A stretch of DNA of 64,000 nucleotides from Aurantiacibacter gangjinensis. Its GTDB lineage: Bacteria; Pseudomonadota; Alphaproteobacteria; Sphingomonadales; Sphingomonadaceae. Position 1 is the stretch's first letter. Every line of letters begins with the position of its first letter. The position numbers and the translations under genes are program-made. This document shows, in pieces, positions 16,170 through 24,738 of the stretch. The notes below the pieces were generated by a model. That model was not told the origin of the DNA. It searched no databases and was given only the letters and a program-made list of their open reading frames with translations. Location of the stretch: positions 992,001 through 1,056,000 of the forward strand of contig NZ_CP018097.1 in the NCBI RefSeq assembly GCF_001886695.1, read 5' to 3'.

Positions 16170-17729
16170 CTAGCCGTGGCCGCCCGGCACCCCGTCGGAA
16201 GTGGCGGCAGCAGCCCGCGCCTTGTCGCGCTCGCTCAGCTCATGGTCCGGCCCGGCATCGCGCTGGCCCTTCGCCAGCTTGAACACCACGCCCGACAGCA
16301 GCACCAATGCAATCAGGTTGGGCAGCGCCATGGCGGCGTTGGAAATGTCGCCCAGGCGCCATACCAGGTCCAGCGGCTGCGAGGCGCCGATGAAGATCAC
16401 CACGCACCACAGCACGCGCCAGATGATGTGCAGCACCTTCTCGCCTTCCAGCGTGGAGCCGGGAATGCGGTCGTAGATGAAGGTGATCGCGCGCTCGCCA
16501 TAATAGCTCCACGTCAGCAGCGTGGTGAACACGAACAGGATCAGCGCCACGCTGGCCACCAGCGTTCCGATCGGCACGCTGGCGACCGAAACGGGGAAGG
16601 CTGCAGCAAAGGCGCCCGATGTCATAGCAAAGCCCTGCAGGTCCGACTGCCAGGCATGGATAACCTGTTCGCCGCCGCCGCTGAAGTCGCCTTCCACGGT
16701 GATGATGACCAGTGCCGTCATGGTGCAGATGATGATCGTGTCGATAAACGTCCCCAGCATCGCCATGCGGCCCTGCTGTTCGGGATCGTCCGTCTGCGCC
16801 ACGGCGTGGGCGATAGGGGTGGAACCCTGTCCCGCCTCGTTCGAGAACAGGCCGCGCGCCGCGCCGAACTGGATGGCAATGATCATCGTTGCTCCCAGGA
16901 ACCCGCCGGTCGCCGCCTGCGTGCTGAAAGCACCCTGTAAGATGCGGGCAAAGGTTTCGGGGATGTCCTGGATATCGAGGATGATCGCGATGGCGGCCAT
17001 CACGATATACACCGCCGCCATGAAGGGGATGACCTTCTCCGCGACCGAGCCGATCGACTTGATCCCGCCGATGATGACGATGAAGACGAGGAATGCGACG
17101 ATCAGGCCCCCGATCCATTCTTCGATGCCGAACAATTCGTTCAGCCCGTCCGCCACCGCATTGGCTTGGATCGAATTGCCAGTAACCAGCGCACTGAACA
17201 GGGCGCCGATACAGAAGACGATGGCAAGCCAGGTCCATTTCCGGCCAAGCCCCATCATGATGTAGGTCATCGGGCCGCCGCGCTTGGTGCCGTCTGCCGT
17301 CGTTTCACGGTAGCGGATGGCGAGCGAACCCTCGGCAAAGGCGAGAGCCATGCCGAAAATGGCCGTGACCCACATCCAGAAAACGGCGCCCGGTCCGCCC
17401 AGCGTGATGGCCGTTGCCACACCGGCAAGGTTGCCCGTGCCCACCTGTCCGGAAAGCGCCGTGGAAAGCGCAGCGAAGGGCGAAATCTCGCCCGCGCCTG
17501 CGCTTTTCCGGCCCTTGAAAAGGCCCGCAAACGCGCTGCCAAGCTGGCTGAGCGGATAGAATTTGAGGCCGATCATCAGATAAAGGCCGATGCCGAACAG
17601 CACCAGCACCATCGGCGGCAGCGGGATGACCGGTTCGCCATTCCAGGTGCCGCCCCAGATGAAGTTCGACACATTCGTGACCGGTTCGATCAATCGTTCG
17701 CCCAAAGAGAGCTGCGTTTCGGCTGCCAT
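16170..17729 (-). CDS. Alanine/glycine:cation symporter (AGCS family)
   Basis: Inner-membrane sodium- or proton-coupled amino acid importer of 519 residues with about ten to eleven transmembrane helices. Family marks are FAALSTALSGQVGTGNLAGVATAITLGGPGAVFWMW, RGGPMTYIMMGLG and FSNEAGQGSTPIAHAVAQTDDP. Substrate is probably alanine or glycine but cannot be fixed from sequence. It is a single gene between tRNA-Trp and secE, read opposite to them, with a terminator at 16109-16139 downstream. It interrupts the usual tRNA-Trp - secE spacing. Confidence 0.92.
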   Translation of the reverse strand: MAAETQLSLGERLIEPVTNVSNFIWGGTWNGEPVIPLPPMVLVLFGIGLYLMIGLKFYPLSQLGSAFAGLFKGRKSAGAGEISPFAALSTALSGQVGTGNLAGVATAITLGGPGAVFWMWVTAIFGMALAFAEGSLAIRYRETTADGTKRGGPMTYIMMGLGRKWTWLAIVFCIGALFSALVTGNSIQANAVADGLNELFGIEEWIGGLIVAFLVFIVIIGGIKSIGSVAEKVIPFMAAVYIVMAAIAIILDIQDIPETFARILQGAFSTQAATGGFLGATMIIAIQFGAARGLFSNEAGQGSTPIAHAVAQTDDPEQQGRMAMLGTFIDTIIICTMTALVIITVEGDFSGGGEQVIHAWQSDLQGFAMTSGAFAAAFPVSVASVPIGTLVASVALILFVFTTLLTWSYYGERAITFIYDRIPGSTLEGEKVLHIIWRVLWCVVIFIGASQPLDLVWRLGDISNAAMALPNLIALVLLSGVVFKLAKGQRDAGPDHELSERDKARAAAATSDGVPGGHG

Positions 17730-17855
17730 TGTTTTTTGTAATCCCCGTGCGTCCCAAGCAAGAAAGCGTGCACGCTATAGAGGCCCGCGCCTGCTGCAAA
17801 GCCCCAATGTTGCATTTGCAACCTTTTCGATCGGCCGGTGCGGAAATTCCAAGCC

Positions 17856-17884
17856 TTGCCAAGCGCAAGCCATCGACCTAAATA
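17856..17884 (+). promoter_or_regulatory. Candidate secE-nusG promoter
   Basis: TTGCCA at 17856-17861, 17-base spacer, TAAATA at 17879-17884, about 118 bases upstream of secE. Both boxes and spacing fit a housekeeping sigma promoter. Confidence 0.6.
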
Positions 17885-18001
17885 CCCCTGCATCTTCCGA
17901 CATCGGAAACCTGCCAGCCCCTCCCGGACATATCGACCGGGGCGGCGAGGAGCCCTACCCGGAAGAGATGACAGATTCTGGTTGGAACAGGTAACGCCAT
18001 C

Positions 18002-18235
18002 ATGGCCGACAACACCCCCAAGGACGCAAAAGCGCCCGCCAAGACCCGCACTTCGCCCGGCGAATTCATCCGCCAGGTGCGGTCCGAAACCGCGAAGGTC
18101 GTATGGCCCACGCGCGAGGAAACCGTGCGCACGGCGATCTTCGTGTTCATCATGGTGGTGATCCTGTCGCTGTTCTTCCTCGGTGTCGATTCGCTGTTCG
18201 GCGCGGTCGTCACCTGGCTGCTGGGCCTGATCTAG
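18002..18235 (+). CDS. secE: Preprotein translocase subunit SecE
   Basis: Essential small subunit of the SecYEG protein-conducting channel. It has 77 residues: a charged N-terminal part, the conserved amphipathic helix EFIRQVRSETAKVVWPTREET (with the invariant W-P-T-R-E) and one transmembrane helix (about residues 43-66). It is the short single-helix form typical of most bacteria outside the enteric group. nusG follows after 42 bases and the two are surely co-transcribed. The housekeeping promoter candidate is at 17856-17884. Confidence 0.96.
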   Translation: MADNTPKDAKAPAKTRTSPGEFIRQVRSETAKVVWPTREETVRTAIFVFIMVVILSLFFLGVDSLFGAVVTWLLGLI

Positions 18236-18277
18236 CCCGCACGACACACAACAGGTTCAGGTAGAAAAGAGAGTTTC

Positions 18278-18817
18278 ATGGCTGCCCGCTGGTATATCAT
18301 CCACGCCTATTCCGGTTTCGAGAACAAGGTGCGCGACGCGATCCTTTCCGAAGCGGAGCGTCTCGGCCTGTCCGAAGGCGTGGAAGAGGTGGAAGTGCCC
18401 ACCGAAACCGTCACCGAGATCAAGCGCGGCAAGAAGGTGCAGGTGGAACGCAAGTTCATGCCCGGCTACGTACTCGCCAAGCTGAACATGACGGACGATG
18501 TGTATCACCTCGTCAAGAACACGCCCAAGGTGACCGGATTCCTTGGCAACAACAACAAGCCGCAGGCGATCAGCGAGAAAGAGGCCGCGCGCTATTTCGG
18601 CGGCGTGGAAGAAGCCAAGTCCGCCCCCAAGAAAGACATCAGCGTCGATTACGAAATCGGCGACCAGGTCAAGGTGCTGGAAGGCCCGTTCGCCAGCTTC
18701 AACGGCGAAGTCGAAGAGCTCGATTTCGACAAGGCGAAGGTCAAGGTCAGCGTGTCCATCTTCGGCCGCGCAACGCCGGTGGAACTGGATTTCGACCAGG
18801 TCGAACTGGTCAAGTAA
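18278..18817 (+). CDS. nusG: Transcription termination/antitermination protein NusG
   Basis: RNA-polymerase-associated factor that links transcription to Rho and to the ribosome. It has 179 residues: an N-terminal NGN domain starting ARWYIIHAYSGFENKVRDAI and containing RKFMPGYVLAKL and TPKVTGFLG, then a KOW domain (about 125-179) with YEIGDQVKVLEGPFASFNGEVEELD. Normally rplK follows directly; here the next gene is a convergent amidohydrolase 18 bases away and rplK lies 4.4 kb downstream, so nusG must end its own transcript. Confidence 0.97.
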   Translation: MAARWYIIHAYSGFENKVRDAILSEAERLGLSEGVEEVEVPTETVTEIKRGKKVQVERKFMPGYVLAKLNMTDDVYHLVKNTPKVTGFLGNNNKPQAISEKEAARYFGGVEEAKSAPKKDISVDYEIGDQVKVLEGPFASFNGEVEELDFDKAKVKVSVSIFGRATPVELDFDQVELVK

Positions 18818-18835
18818 GCCAACGCAACAGGCGGA

Positions 18836-20200
18836 CTATTCGCCCGCCCGTTGTTCCCGCTCTGCCGCGAGCCGGGCCGCGCGTGCCGCGAGAGCTGAGT
18901 CCATGGCCTCGCGGTTCCACCAATTTCCTGCGACCATGGTGCCAATAGGCGTGCGCAGCACAGCCAGATCGTCATGTGGATCGCCGGTCAGCAGCACCAG
19001 ATCCGCCCGGGCACCTTCGGCGACGACGCCCATGCGGCCCTCCAGACCCATGAAGCGGGCGGCATCCACGGTCGCGATGCGCAGGATTTCGGCATTGCTG
19101 AAACCTGCCTGCGCAAAGCCGCGCAGTTCATCGTGGATGGCATAGCCGGGCGTAACGAACGGGTTCGGCCCGTCGCTGCCGATCAGCACGCCTGCGCCTG
19201 CCTCATATAATGCGCGGGTAAAGGCGCCTTTCTCGCGCAGCTGCGCCTCGTAAAATGGCGCATTGGCGGCATACTGGCCTGCCGATGCCGCCCAGTAATC
19301 GGCCCAGGCGGGCAGGTAGATCGCCTCCGGCCGGCTGAAATAGGCATCGGGATCTGCAGAGTAGATACGGCCGTAGGTGATGGCGAAAGTGGGCACGTTC
19401 CAGGTGCCGCTCTCCAGCGTGGCGGCCACCAGTTCATTGAAACGGGAGCGGTCGGCATTGGCCCACATTTGCGGCCATGGGCGGTCTGCTTCGGAGGTGA
19501 AACCTTCGCGCATCAGGGCGCGGGCATAGCCATCGAGATGCTCGATACTGTCGACGCCCAGCGCCAGCACATCGCGCACATCCATGCTGCGCGGCACATG
19601 GGTATAGACGCGCATGCCTTGCCGTTCGGCCTCCGCTGCGGCGGCGGCGTAGGTGTTTGCCGGCAAGCCTTCATAGAGCTTTACCGCATCGTAGCCGGAC
19701 CGGCCCTGCGCGCGCACAGCGCCGACCGCCTCGTCGGTGCTCTGGACGCGAATGAAGAAATCGCGGCTGCTCGGCTCACCCCAATCGATAATCGGCCCGC
19801 TGGTGGCCACGCGCGGCGCGATCAGCGCGCCGCTGCGCGCGGCCTGGTCGCGGCGATGGGTCTGTACGCTGCCCGTAAGGTTGCGCACGAAGGTCGTGCT
19901 GTTTGCAAGGTAGAGCACGCCCATGTCATCGGCGTAGTAATGCACGTGCATGTCGGCGAGGCCGGGCATCAGCACGCCGCCGCCGCCATCGATCCGTTCT
20001 CCATCGAAACCGGCGGGAAGCGGGCCGTCGCCCACGCTTTCGATCACCCCGCGCGAAACGATGACATGGCCGCTCTCGATCATGCCGCTATCGGTCATCG
20101 TGAGGATATCGACATTCTCGAAACCCGAACGCCGATCCGCGGGCTGGGCGATCGCCACGCCCGGCACAATCATCAGCAAGGCAAATAGTATCAATCGCAT
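18836..20200 (-). CDS. Exported amidohydrolase-superfamily protein
   Basis: Metal-dependent hydrolase of about 454 residues with a signal peptide (about 1-18, cut near AIA-Q). The metal site is seen in GLADMHVHYYADD, followed by a lysine in YDAVKLYEG, histidines in YTHVPRSMDV and SIEHLDGY, and Asp in IGSDGPNPFV. The C-terminal strand GRMGVVAEGARADLVLLTGDP is typical of imidazolonepropionase-like members. The substrate is unknown; a periplasmic dipeptide or cyclic amide is plausible. ATG 20200 puts the signal peptide first. It follows the LytTR gene in the same direction, with a palindrome at 20226-20235 just before it. Confidence 0.82.
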   Translation of the reverse strand: MRLILFALLMIVPGVAIAQPADRRSGFENVDILTMTDSGMIESGHVIVSRGVIESVGDGPLPAGFDGERIDGGGGVLMPGLADMHVHYYADDMGVLYLANSTTFVRNLTGSVQTHRRDQAARSGALIAPRVATSGPIIDWGEPSSRDFFIRVQSTDEAVGAVRAQGRSGYDAVKLYEGLPANTYAAAAAEAERQGMRVYTHVPRSMDVRDVLALGVDSIEHLDGYARALMREGFTSEADRPWPQMWANADRSRFNELVAATLESGTWNVPTFAITYGRIYSADPDAYFSRPEAIYLPAWADYWAASAGQYAANAPFYEAQLREKGAFTRALYEAGAGVLIGSDGPNPFVTPGYAIHDELRGFAQAGFSNAEILRIATVDAARFMGLEGRMGVVAEGARADLVLLTGDPHDDLAVLRTPIGTMVAGNWWNREAMDSALAARAARLAAEREQRAGE

Positions 20201-20225
20201 CGCATATGTCTCCATTTCGCTATGG

Positions 20226-20235
20226 AGAGCGCTCT
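20226..20235. promoter_or_regulatory. Palindrome AGAGCGCTCT before the amidohydrolase gene
   Basis: Perfect 10-base palindrome about 25 bases upstream of the amidohydrolase ATG. Its shape resembles LacI-family operators, but no such regulator is adjacent. It could also be bound by another dimeric regulator. Confidence 0.3.
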
Positions 20236-20313
20236 AGGCCGAGGCATAGCCGAACCGCCCGATTTCCCGTGAACGGACAGATACCGCCTGCGAACCGACA
20301 TCGGCCCAAGCGC

Positions 20314-21141
20314 TCAGGCGGCGCTTTCCCGAAGGGCGCGCGATCCGGCGCGGCTGGTCGTGATGCTGCTGCCATCGACCAGATGCAGCACGGTACGCCC
20401 GTTCCCCGCAGGCTCGCTGCGGCTGATCGCACCAAGGCGCACGATGTGTGAGCGATGCGCGCGGATGAAGGCGCTTTCCGGCAAGCGCGCCTCGAATTGG
20501 GCTAGCGATGTCGTGGACAGCACAATGCGGCCCTGGAGGTGCACTTCGCAATAATCGCCCGCTCCCGATATGCGGATGATGTCGACAATATCGACCGCCT
20601 CATGCTCATTGCCGGTTTTCAGCAAAATGGTCTGAGCGGCGGGGGCAGCCGCTTCCACGCTTGTCATTTCCACGAGAGCTGCCCGCTGCGCCAGCGTGAT
20701 CGCAAGGCTGGCCAACGCGACGACGGCGTAGAGCGAAACGCCCTGAAACAGTTGCCACACCAGCGCGATGGGCACGAAAGGGCGCACCTCGAAACCGCTT
20801 TGCACCCAATCGGATGGCAGACCCCTCAGTACAATGATGGCGAGATACCATGTAAACGCAAATGCCAGGGCCAGCGGAATCTGCAGTGTCGTCGCGATTG
20901 CCAACCTGCGCGGCCAGACTTGCGTTTGCAAAAGGGCATGGAAGCCGAACACAAGCGGCACCACCGGCAGCACGTTGTAGGTCGCGCGCCAGAGATTGGC
21001 GGAAAAACCGTCCGGCCGGGTCAGCAGGAAGACGGCGAGATAGACGGCGAACAGAGTGGCAATCCCTGCCCAGGCCCAGATGAAAGGCGAGGGCATGGCG
21101 CGCATTTCGCCCTTGCTGTCCTTGATCGGTGTCAGATCCAT
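20314..21141 (-). CDS. Membrane-bound LytTR-domain transcription regulator
   Basis: Protein of about 275 residues. Four predicted transmembrane helices fill the first half (about 15-165), and the C-terminal third is a LytTR DNA-binding domain with DIIRISGAGDYCEVHLQGR, LPESAFIRAHRSHIV and HLVDGSSITTSRAGSRALRES. Such membrane-LytTR fusions bind DNA while anchored and are found in Sphingomonadales and Caulobacter relatives. The ATG at 21141 is chosen for the GGGAGA site upstream. It precedes the amidohydrolase by about 110 bases in the same direction and may control it; this is inference. Confidence 0.82.
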   Translation of the reverse strand: MDLTPIKDSKGEMRAMPSPFIWAWAGIATLFAVYLAVFLLTRPDGFSANLWRATYNVLPVVPLVFGFHALLQTQVWPRRLAIATTLQIPLALAFAFTWYLAIIVLRGLPSDWVQSGFEVRPFVPIALVWQLFQGVSLYAVVALASLAITLAQRAALVEMTSVEAAAPAAQTILLKTGNEHEAVDIVDIIRISGAGDYCEVHLQGRIVLSTTSLAQFEARLPESAFIRAHRSHIVRLGAISRSEPAGNGRTVLHLVDGSSITTSRAGSRALRESAA

Positions 21142-21234
21142 CTCGCATCCGGTCTCCCGCCGCAATGATGGCTTAGCATAGCGGACATGGCAAGGCGCGC
21201 GCAGAAGCGAAGCGCCTGACCATGCTGGTGGAGC

Positions 21235-21933
21235 TTACCGCTTCTTTGCAGCCTTCTTGGCGGCCGCCTTCTTCGCTGCGGGCTTGCTGCCTCCGCGCAG
21301 GGCTTCGAGTTCGGCGTCGACCGTGCTGGCGCGGCGCATTTCCTCGATTTCGCGGTCCGCGCTGGCATTGCCGCGACAGGCAGTGCTGTCCTCGGTGGCG
21401 AATTCGGTGCGCTTTTCCAGCGTGGAGATGCGATCGAGCGCGCGGTCGGCCTTGCTTGCCCCGCTACCGCCTGCGCCGCTGCCCGTATCGTTTGCGGCGG
21501 AGTCTGCCCGAGCCTGCGCGCGGGCCTGCTCTCGCGTGTCCTCGCGTTTGGCTTCCAGTTCTTTCACCGCGCTGTCGATCTCTTTCAGGTCGGCCTTGGC
21601 GGCGGCGATATCCTCTTTCATCTTGGCCATCGCCTCGCGGCAGTCCTCACGGGCCAGCAGGGCCTGGCGGGCAAGGTCTTCGCGGTCATGGTCCATCGCG
21701 GTCTTGGCCTTGTCGGTCCAGTCCGCTTCGCGCAGCTCGTTCTGGGCGAGCGAGGCTTCGAGCCGCTCCTGCTGGCGCCGGGTGCGGGTGCGCTCCCCTT
21801 CCAGCGCGATGATCGCTTCTTCGATCTCGCGCTGCAACTGCCGCAGCATCTTGGCCGGATTGCTTGCCGCCTCGATGGCGCTGGTGACGTTGCTGGAGAT
21901 GAGCTCCTTTACCTGAATGGCTACACGCAGCAT
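21235..21933 (-). CDS. PspA/IM30-like coiled-coil protein with lysine-rich tail
   Basis: Cytoplasmic protein of 232 residues. The N-terminus VKELISSNVTSAIEAASNPAKML and a long coiled coil (about 30-150) fit the PspA/IM30/Vipp1 family, which binds stressed inner membranes in large oligomers. The amphipathic start is intact. A Gly/Ser/Ala-rich linker (about 155-165) leads to a second helix and then to a tail of alternating Ala and Lys (about 217-232, AAKKAAAKKAAKKR) like histone H1 or bacterial nucleoid proteins. That tail is not part of normal PspA. No pspF, pspB or pspC lies nearby. Confidence 0.78.
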   Translation of the reverse strand: MLRVAIQVKELISSNVTSAIEAASNPAKMLRQLQREIEEAIIALEGERTRTRRQQERLEASLAQNELREADWTDKAKTAMDHDREDLARQALLAREDCREAMAKMKEDIAAAKADLKEIDSAVKELEAKREDTREQARAQARADSAANDTGSGAGGSGASKADRALDRISTLEKRTEFATEDSTACRGNASADREIEEMRRASTVDAELEALRGGSKPAAKKAAAKKAAKKR

Positions 21934-22020
21934 CGAAATGTCCCCCTGATTGAATTCTCGGTTCGCCGCAGGCTAGCCGATTTCCCTAACGAAATCATAA
22001 ATATCGTGTGGCACCATGGA

Positions 22021-22818
22021 TCAGCCGCCCAGCCAGCCGGCATTCTCGGTATAGACCAGCGTCATGGCGAGCGTGTCATATGTCGCGTGGGCGATGAAGA
22101 CCGCCCACAGATTGCCTTTCTGCATGATACGGATCACGCCGAACAGCAGGCCGATCAGTCCGGTCAGCAATACGCCGCCGAGGCCCTGGTAGATGTGCGG
22201 CAGGCCGAACAGGACGGCCTGGATGATCAGGATGAGCGTCCAACGCCCGCGCAGGCCCGCCACGCGGCTCAGCCGGTCCATCAGGAAGCCGCGCCACAGC
22301 AATTCCTCGCCGAGACCTGCGGCGAAGATCGCGACGCCGGATACCCAGATGGCGAACATCAGCGGGCTCTCGGTCACGGCGTTGAGGATCAGGCTGGCAT
22401 CGGGCGGCGGGAAGCCGAGCGCTTCCAATGCAATGCTGCCGAGGCTGAAAAGCAGGATCGTGCCAATCAGGCCCGCGCCGGCCCATAGCAGCGTGGTGCG
22501 CCAGCTTTCGGGAGCGGAGAAATCCCACACAGCGCGCACGCGCCCTTCGCGCGCCAGCCATGCCCAGGCGACCAGTAGGCCGCCGATCGCGCTGGCGATA
22601 ACCGACATCGCCAGCCAGAAGGACGGAATGGCTTCCGGCCCTGCTGTAAGATCGATGCCCATCGCGCCCATCGGGATGAAAGCCAATACACTGGCAAGCA
22701 GGTAAGCGGCCATGACGGTCACCACCTGTAGGAGCATCATGGGCCAGCCCATGGGTGCCGGGCGCGAATCTATGCCGCCCACGGGCTCATCCCGGAAAAC
22801 GTCTGCCTGGTTGTCCAT
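22021..22818 (-). CDS. CPBP family intramembrane metalloprotease
   Basis: Integral membrane protein of 265 residues with about seven to eight hydrophobic helices. The three CPBP (Abi/CaaX-protease-like) motifs are present: EELLWRGF at 171-178, FGLPHIYQG with His208, and FIAHATYDTLA with His244. These residues bind zinc and cleave within the membrane in the family. Substrate unknown; members process prenylated proteins, bacteriocins or anti-sigma factors. It is read away from rplK across a 403-base gap. Confidence 0.85.
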   Translation of the reverse strand: MDNQADVFRDEPVGGIDSRPAPMGWPMMLLQVVTVMAAYLLASVLAFIPMGAMGIDLTAGPEAIPSFWLAMSVIASAIGGLLVAWAWLAREGRVRAVWDFSAPESWRTTLLWAGAGLIGTILLFSLGSIALEALGFPPPDASLILNAVTESPLMFAIWVSGVAIFAAGLGEELLWRGFLMDRLSRVAGLRGRWTLILIIQAVLFGLPHIYQGLGGVLLTGLIGLLFGVIRIMQKGNLWAVFIAHATYDTLAMTLVYTENAGWLGG

Positions 22819-23071
22819 GTTGTCTACCCCTCAATGCGTCCCGTCGGGGCAGGGTTCTGGGACAGGCCGGGAGCGGTGGCAAGGGCCTCGCCGGAGCTTT
22901 CCTACAGATCGCGGTTCGGGCACAGCGCGTGCATGCCTTTCGCCGTCCTTCCTGTCATGCCAAAGCGCGGTTTTCCGCCGGTTTGCGTCTGTCGCAGGTT
23001 TTGCGCCCGGACAGTGCTCCAGGTGCTCCAGGTTAGCCGGTCGGTCAGCCGGGCAGGTGGTGGCGAATCGC

Positions 23072-23099
23072 TTGCAAAACGGCGAAAATCGGCTATGTG
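23072..23099 (+). promoter_or_regulatory. Candidate rplK-rplA promoter
   Basis: TTGCAA at 23072-23077, 16-base spacer, TATGTG at 23094-23099, leaving a leader of about 115 bases before rplK. Box match is moderate. Confidence 0.5.
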
Positions 23100-23139
23100 C
23101 GCCGCTTCCCAGCCAAACAGCTTGGAAGTCCGTGCGGGA

Positions 23140-23157
23140 GCCGATGTGATGATCGGC
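23140..23157 (+). promoter_or_regulatory. Leader hairpin of the L11-L1 operon
   Basis: GCCGAT-gtgatg-ATCGGC directly after GGGA, in the predicted rplK leader. In many bacteria ribosomal protein L1 represses its own operon by binding a leader hairpin; this is the only clear stem here and a candidate for that site. The likeness is positional, not verified. Confidence 0.35.
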
Positions 23158-23221
23158 GCCAGACCGCTTAACATGATCCTGTGTCTTCGGGCGCGGGAGA
23201 CAGTGAGAAAAGGAGGCCATC

Positions 23222-23653
23222 ATGGCCAAGAAGATCGAGGGTTACATCAACCTTCAGGTGCCTGCCGGCATCGCCAACCCGTCGCCCCCCATCGGCCCTG
23301 CACTGGGCCAGCGCGGCGTGAACATCATGGAATTCTGCAAGGCTTTCAACGCCGCGACGGACAGCCTCGAAAAGGGCGCCCCGATCCCGACGAAAATCAC
23401 CGTCTATGCCGACCGTTCCTTCACCTTCGAAACCAAGACGCCGCCTGCCAGCTACATGCTGAAGAAGGCCGCTAAGCTGAAGTCGGGCTCGAAGGAGCCG
23501 GGCAAGGTCGTGGCTGGCTCGATCAAGAAGAGCGCCGTGAAGGAAATCGCCGAGGCCAAGATGAAGGACCTTAACGCGAACGACATCGATCAGGCCATGA
23601 AGATCATCGAAGGCTCCGCCCGTTCGATGGGCCTCGAAGTGGTGGAGGGCTGA
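23222..23653 (+). CDS. rplK: 50S ribosomal protein L11
   Basis: Ribosomal protein of the GTPase-associated stalk base, 143 residues. It opens with [39 protein letters not shown], the invariant L11 N-terminal domain, and ends with the rRNA-binding domain including [22 protein letters not shown] strong AGGAGG-type ribosome site (AAAGGAGGCC) precedes the ATG. rplA follows after four bases. The usual upstream neighbour nusG is 4.4 kb away. Confidence 0.98.
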   Translation: MAKKIEGYINLQVPAGIANPSPPIGPALGQRGVNIMEFCKAFNAATDSLEKGAPIPTKITVYADRSFTFETKTPPASYMLKKAAKLKSGSKEPGKVVAGSIKKSAVKEIAEAKMKDLNANDIDQAMKIIEGSARSMGLEVVEG

Positions 23654-23657
23654 CATC

Positions 23658-24350
23658 ATGGCAAAGCAGACCAAGAAGCAGCAGACCGTCGCCAAGCTCG
23701 ATTCCGAGAAGCTCTACACCGTGGACGAAGCCATCGCCACGCTGCGCGAGCACAAGGCCAAGTTCGACGAGACCGTCGAAGTCGCCATGAACCTGGGCGT
23801 CGATCCGCGCCACGCAGACCAGATGGTGCGCGGCATGGTGTCGCTGCCGGGCGGCACGGGCAAGGACGTGAAGGTCGCTGTGTTCGCACGCGGTGACAAT
23901 GCCGAGAAGGCTACCGCCGCCGGTGCCGACAAGGTGGGCGCCGAAGACCTGATGGAAGACATGCAGAACGGCAATCTCGATTATGACCGCGTGATCGCCA
24001 CGCCGGACATGATGGGCGTCGTCGGTCGCCTCGGCAAGGTGCTGGGCCCCAAGGGTCTGATGCCGAACCCGAAGCTGGGCACCGTCACGCCGAACGTGGA
24101 ACAGGCCGTGAAGGACGCCAAAGGCGGCCAGGTCGAGTTCCGTGTCGAGAAGCAGGGCATCATCCACTCCGGCATCGGAAAGCTGTCGTTCGATGATGCG
24201 AAACTGAAAGAGAACTTCGAAGCCATGACCCAGGCCATCGTGAAAGCGAAGCCATCGGGCGCGAAGGGCAAATACGTCAAGAAGGTGAGCCTCACCTCGA
24301 CCATGGGCCCTGGCCTGAAGATCGACCTCGCCGAGATCGAGGGCGCGTAA
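23658..24350 (+). CDS. rplA: 50S ribosomal protein L1
   Basis: Ribosomal protein of the L1 stalk, 230 residues, normal length. Family stretches include [51 protein letters not shown] and [20 protein letters not shown]. In many bacteria L1 also represses translation of the rplK-rplA mRNA. The operon is closed by a terminator at 24391-24423, and rplJ-rplL are not in the window, so this species separates L11-L1 from L10-L7/L12. Confidence 0.98.
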   Translation: MAKQTKKQQTVAKLDSEKLYTVDEAIATLREHKAKFDETVEVAMNLGVDPRHADQMVRGMVSLPGGTGKDVKVAVFARGDNAEKATAAGADKVGAEDLMEDMQNGNLDYDRVIATPDMMGVVGRLGKVLGPKGLMPNPKLGTVTPNVEQAVKDAKGGQVEFRVEKQGIIHSGIGKLSFDDAKLKENFEAMTQAIVKAKPSGAKGKYVKKVSLTSTMGPGLKIDLAEIEGA

Positions 24351-24390
24351 TCATCGCGCTTTCCTACTCGCAGGCGAGTGAGAATGAGGG

Positions 24391-24424
24391 GGGCCGGTAG
24401 CGACACGCTGCCGGCCCTTTTTCT
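24391..24424 (+). terminator. Terminator of rplK-rplA
   Basis: Stem GGGCCGGTAGC / GCTGCCGGCCC (one G-U pair) with a short loop, followed by TTTTTC at 24418-24423, about 40 bases after the rplA stop. Confidence 0.85.
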
Positions 24425-24489
24425 ATGTGAGCACGGTATCTGGAAAGAGTCCTCAACTGGCGCGTTGATAGGGCAAAGGAGCTTTTGCC

Positions 24490-24711
24490 GTGAATGCCAA
24501 GACACTCATCATCGTCGGCGCGATTGCCGTGCTGGTCGCCACCTTTTTCATCGATGCACGCCTGACGCCGGTCGTCGGCGCGGCGGCGCTGTTCGTGGGC
24601 CTTATCTACGGATGGTGGAGTAACCGGAACGACCGAGAGAGCTATCGCAAAGCCGAGGAAGCGACCCATCGCCAGAAGGAAACGCATTCCGGCCCGCGCG
24701 ACGAGACGTAG
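24490..24711 (+). CDS. Small two-helix membrane protein
   Basis: Protein of 73 residues with two hydrophobic segments (about 4-22 and 27-44) joined by DARLTPV, then a hydrophilic, charged tail rich in Arg, Glu and Lys. No family is recognised. The start has a weak upstream AAGGAG (24476-24481). It lies alone between the rplA terminator and a convergent gene. It is likely a real small inner-membrane protein because the frame is well kept and the composition is clearly membrane-like. Confidence 0.6.
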   Translation: MNAKTLIIVGAIAVLVATFFIDARLTPVVGAAALFVGLIYGWWSNRNDRESYRKAEEATHRQKETHSGPRDET

Positions 24712-24738
24712 ATTTCTGTCGAGCGGTGCGACCGGGCG

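Larger units (their letters stand above)
22819..23221. other. 403-base intergenic region before rplK
   Basis: Contains no supportable gene. The left 200 bases show nothing I can name beyond a 9-base tandem GTGCTCCAG near 23013-23030. The right part holds the rplK promoter candidate (23072-23099) and a leader of over 100 bases with a hairpin (23140-23157). Confidence 0.6.

Noticed and set aside
23013-23030. GTGCTCCAG tandem repeat upstream of rplK
   Set aside because: Two copies only, in GC-rich spacer; too short to call a functional repeat.
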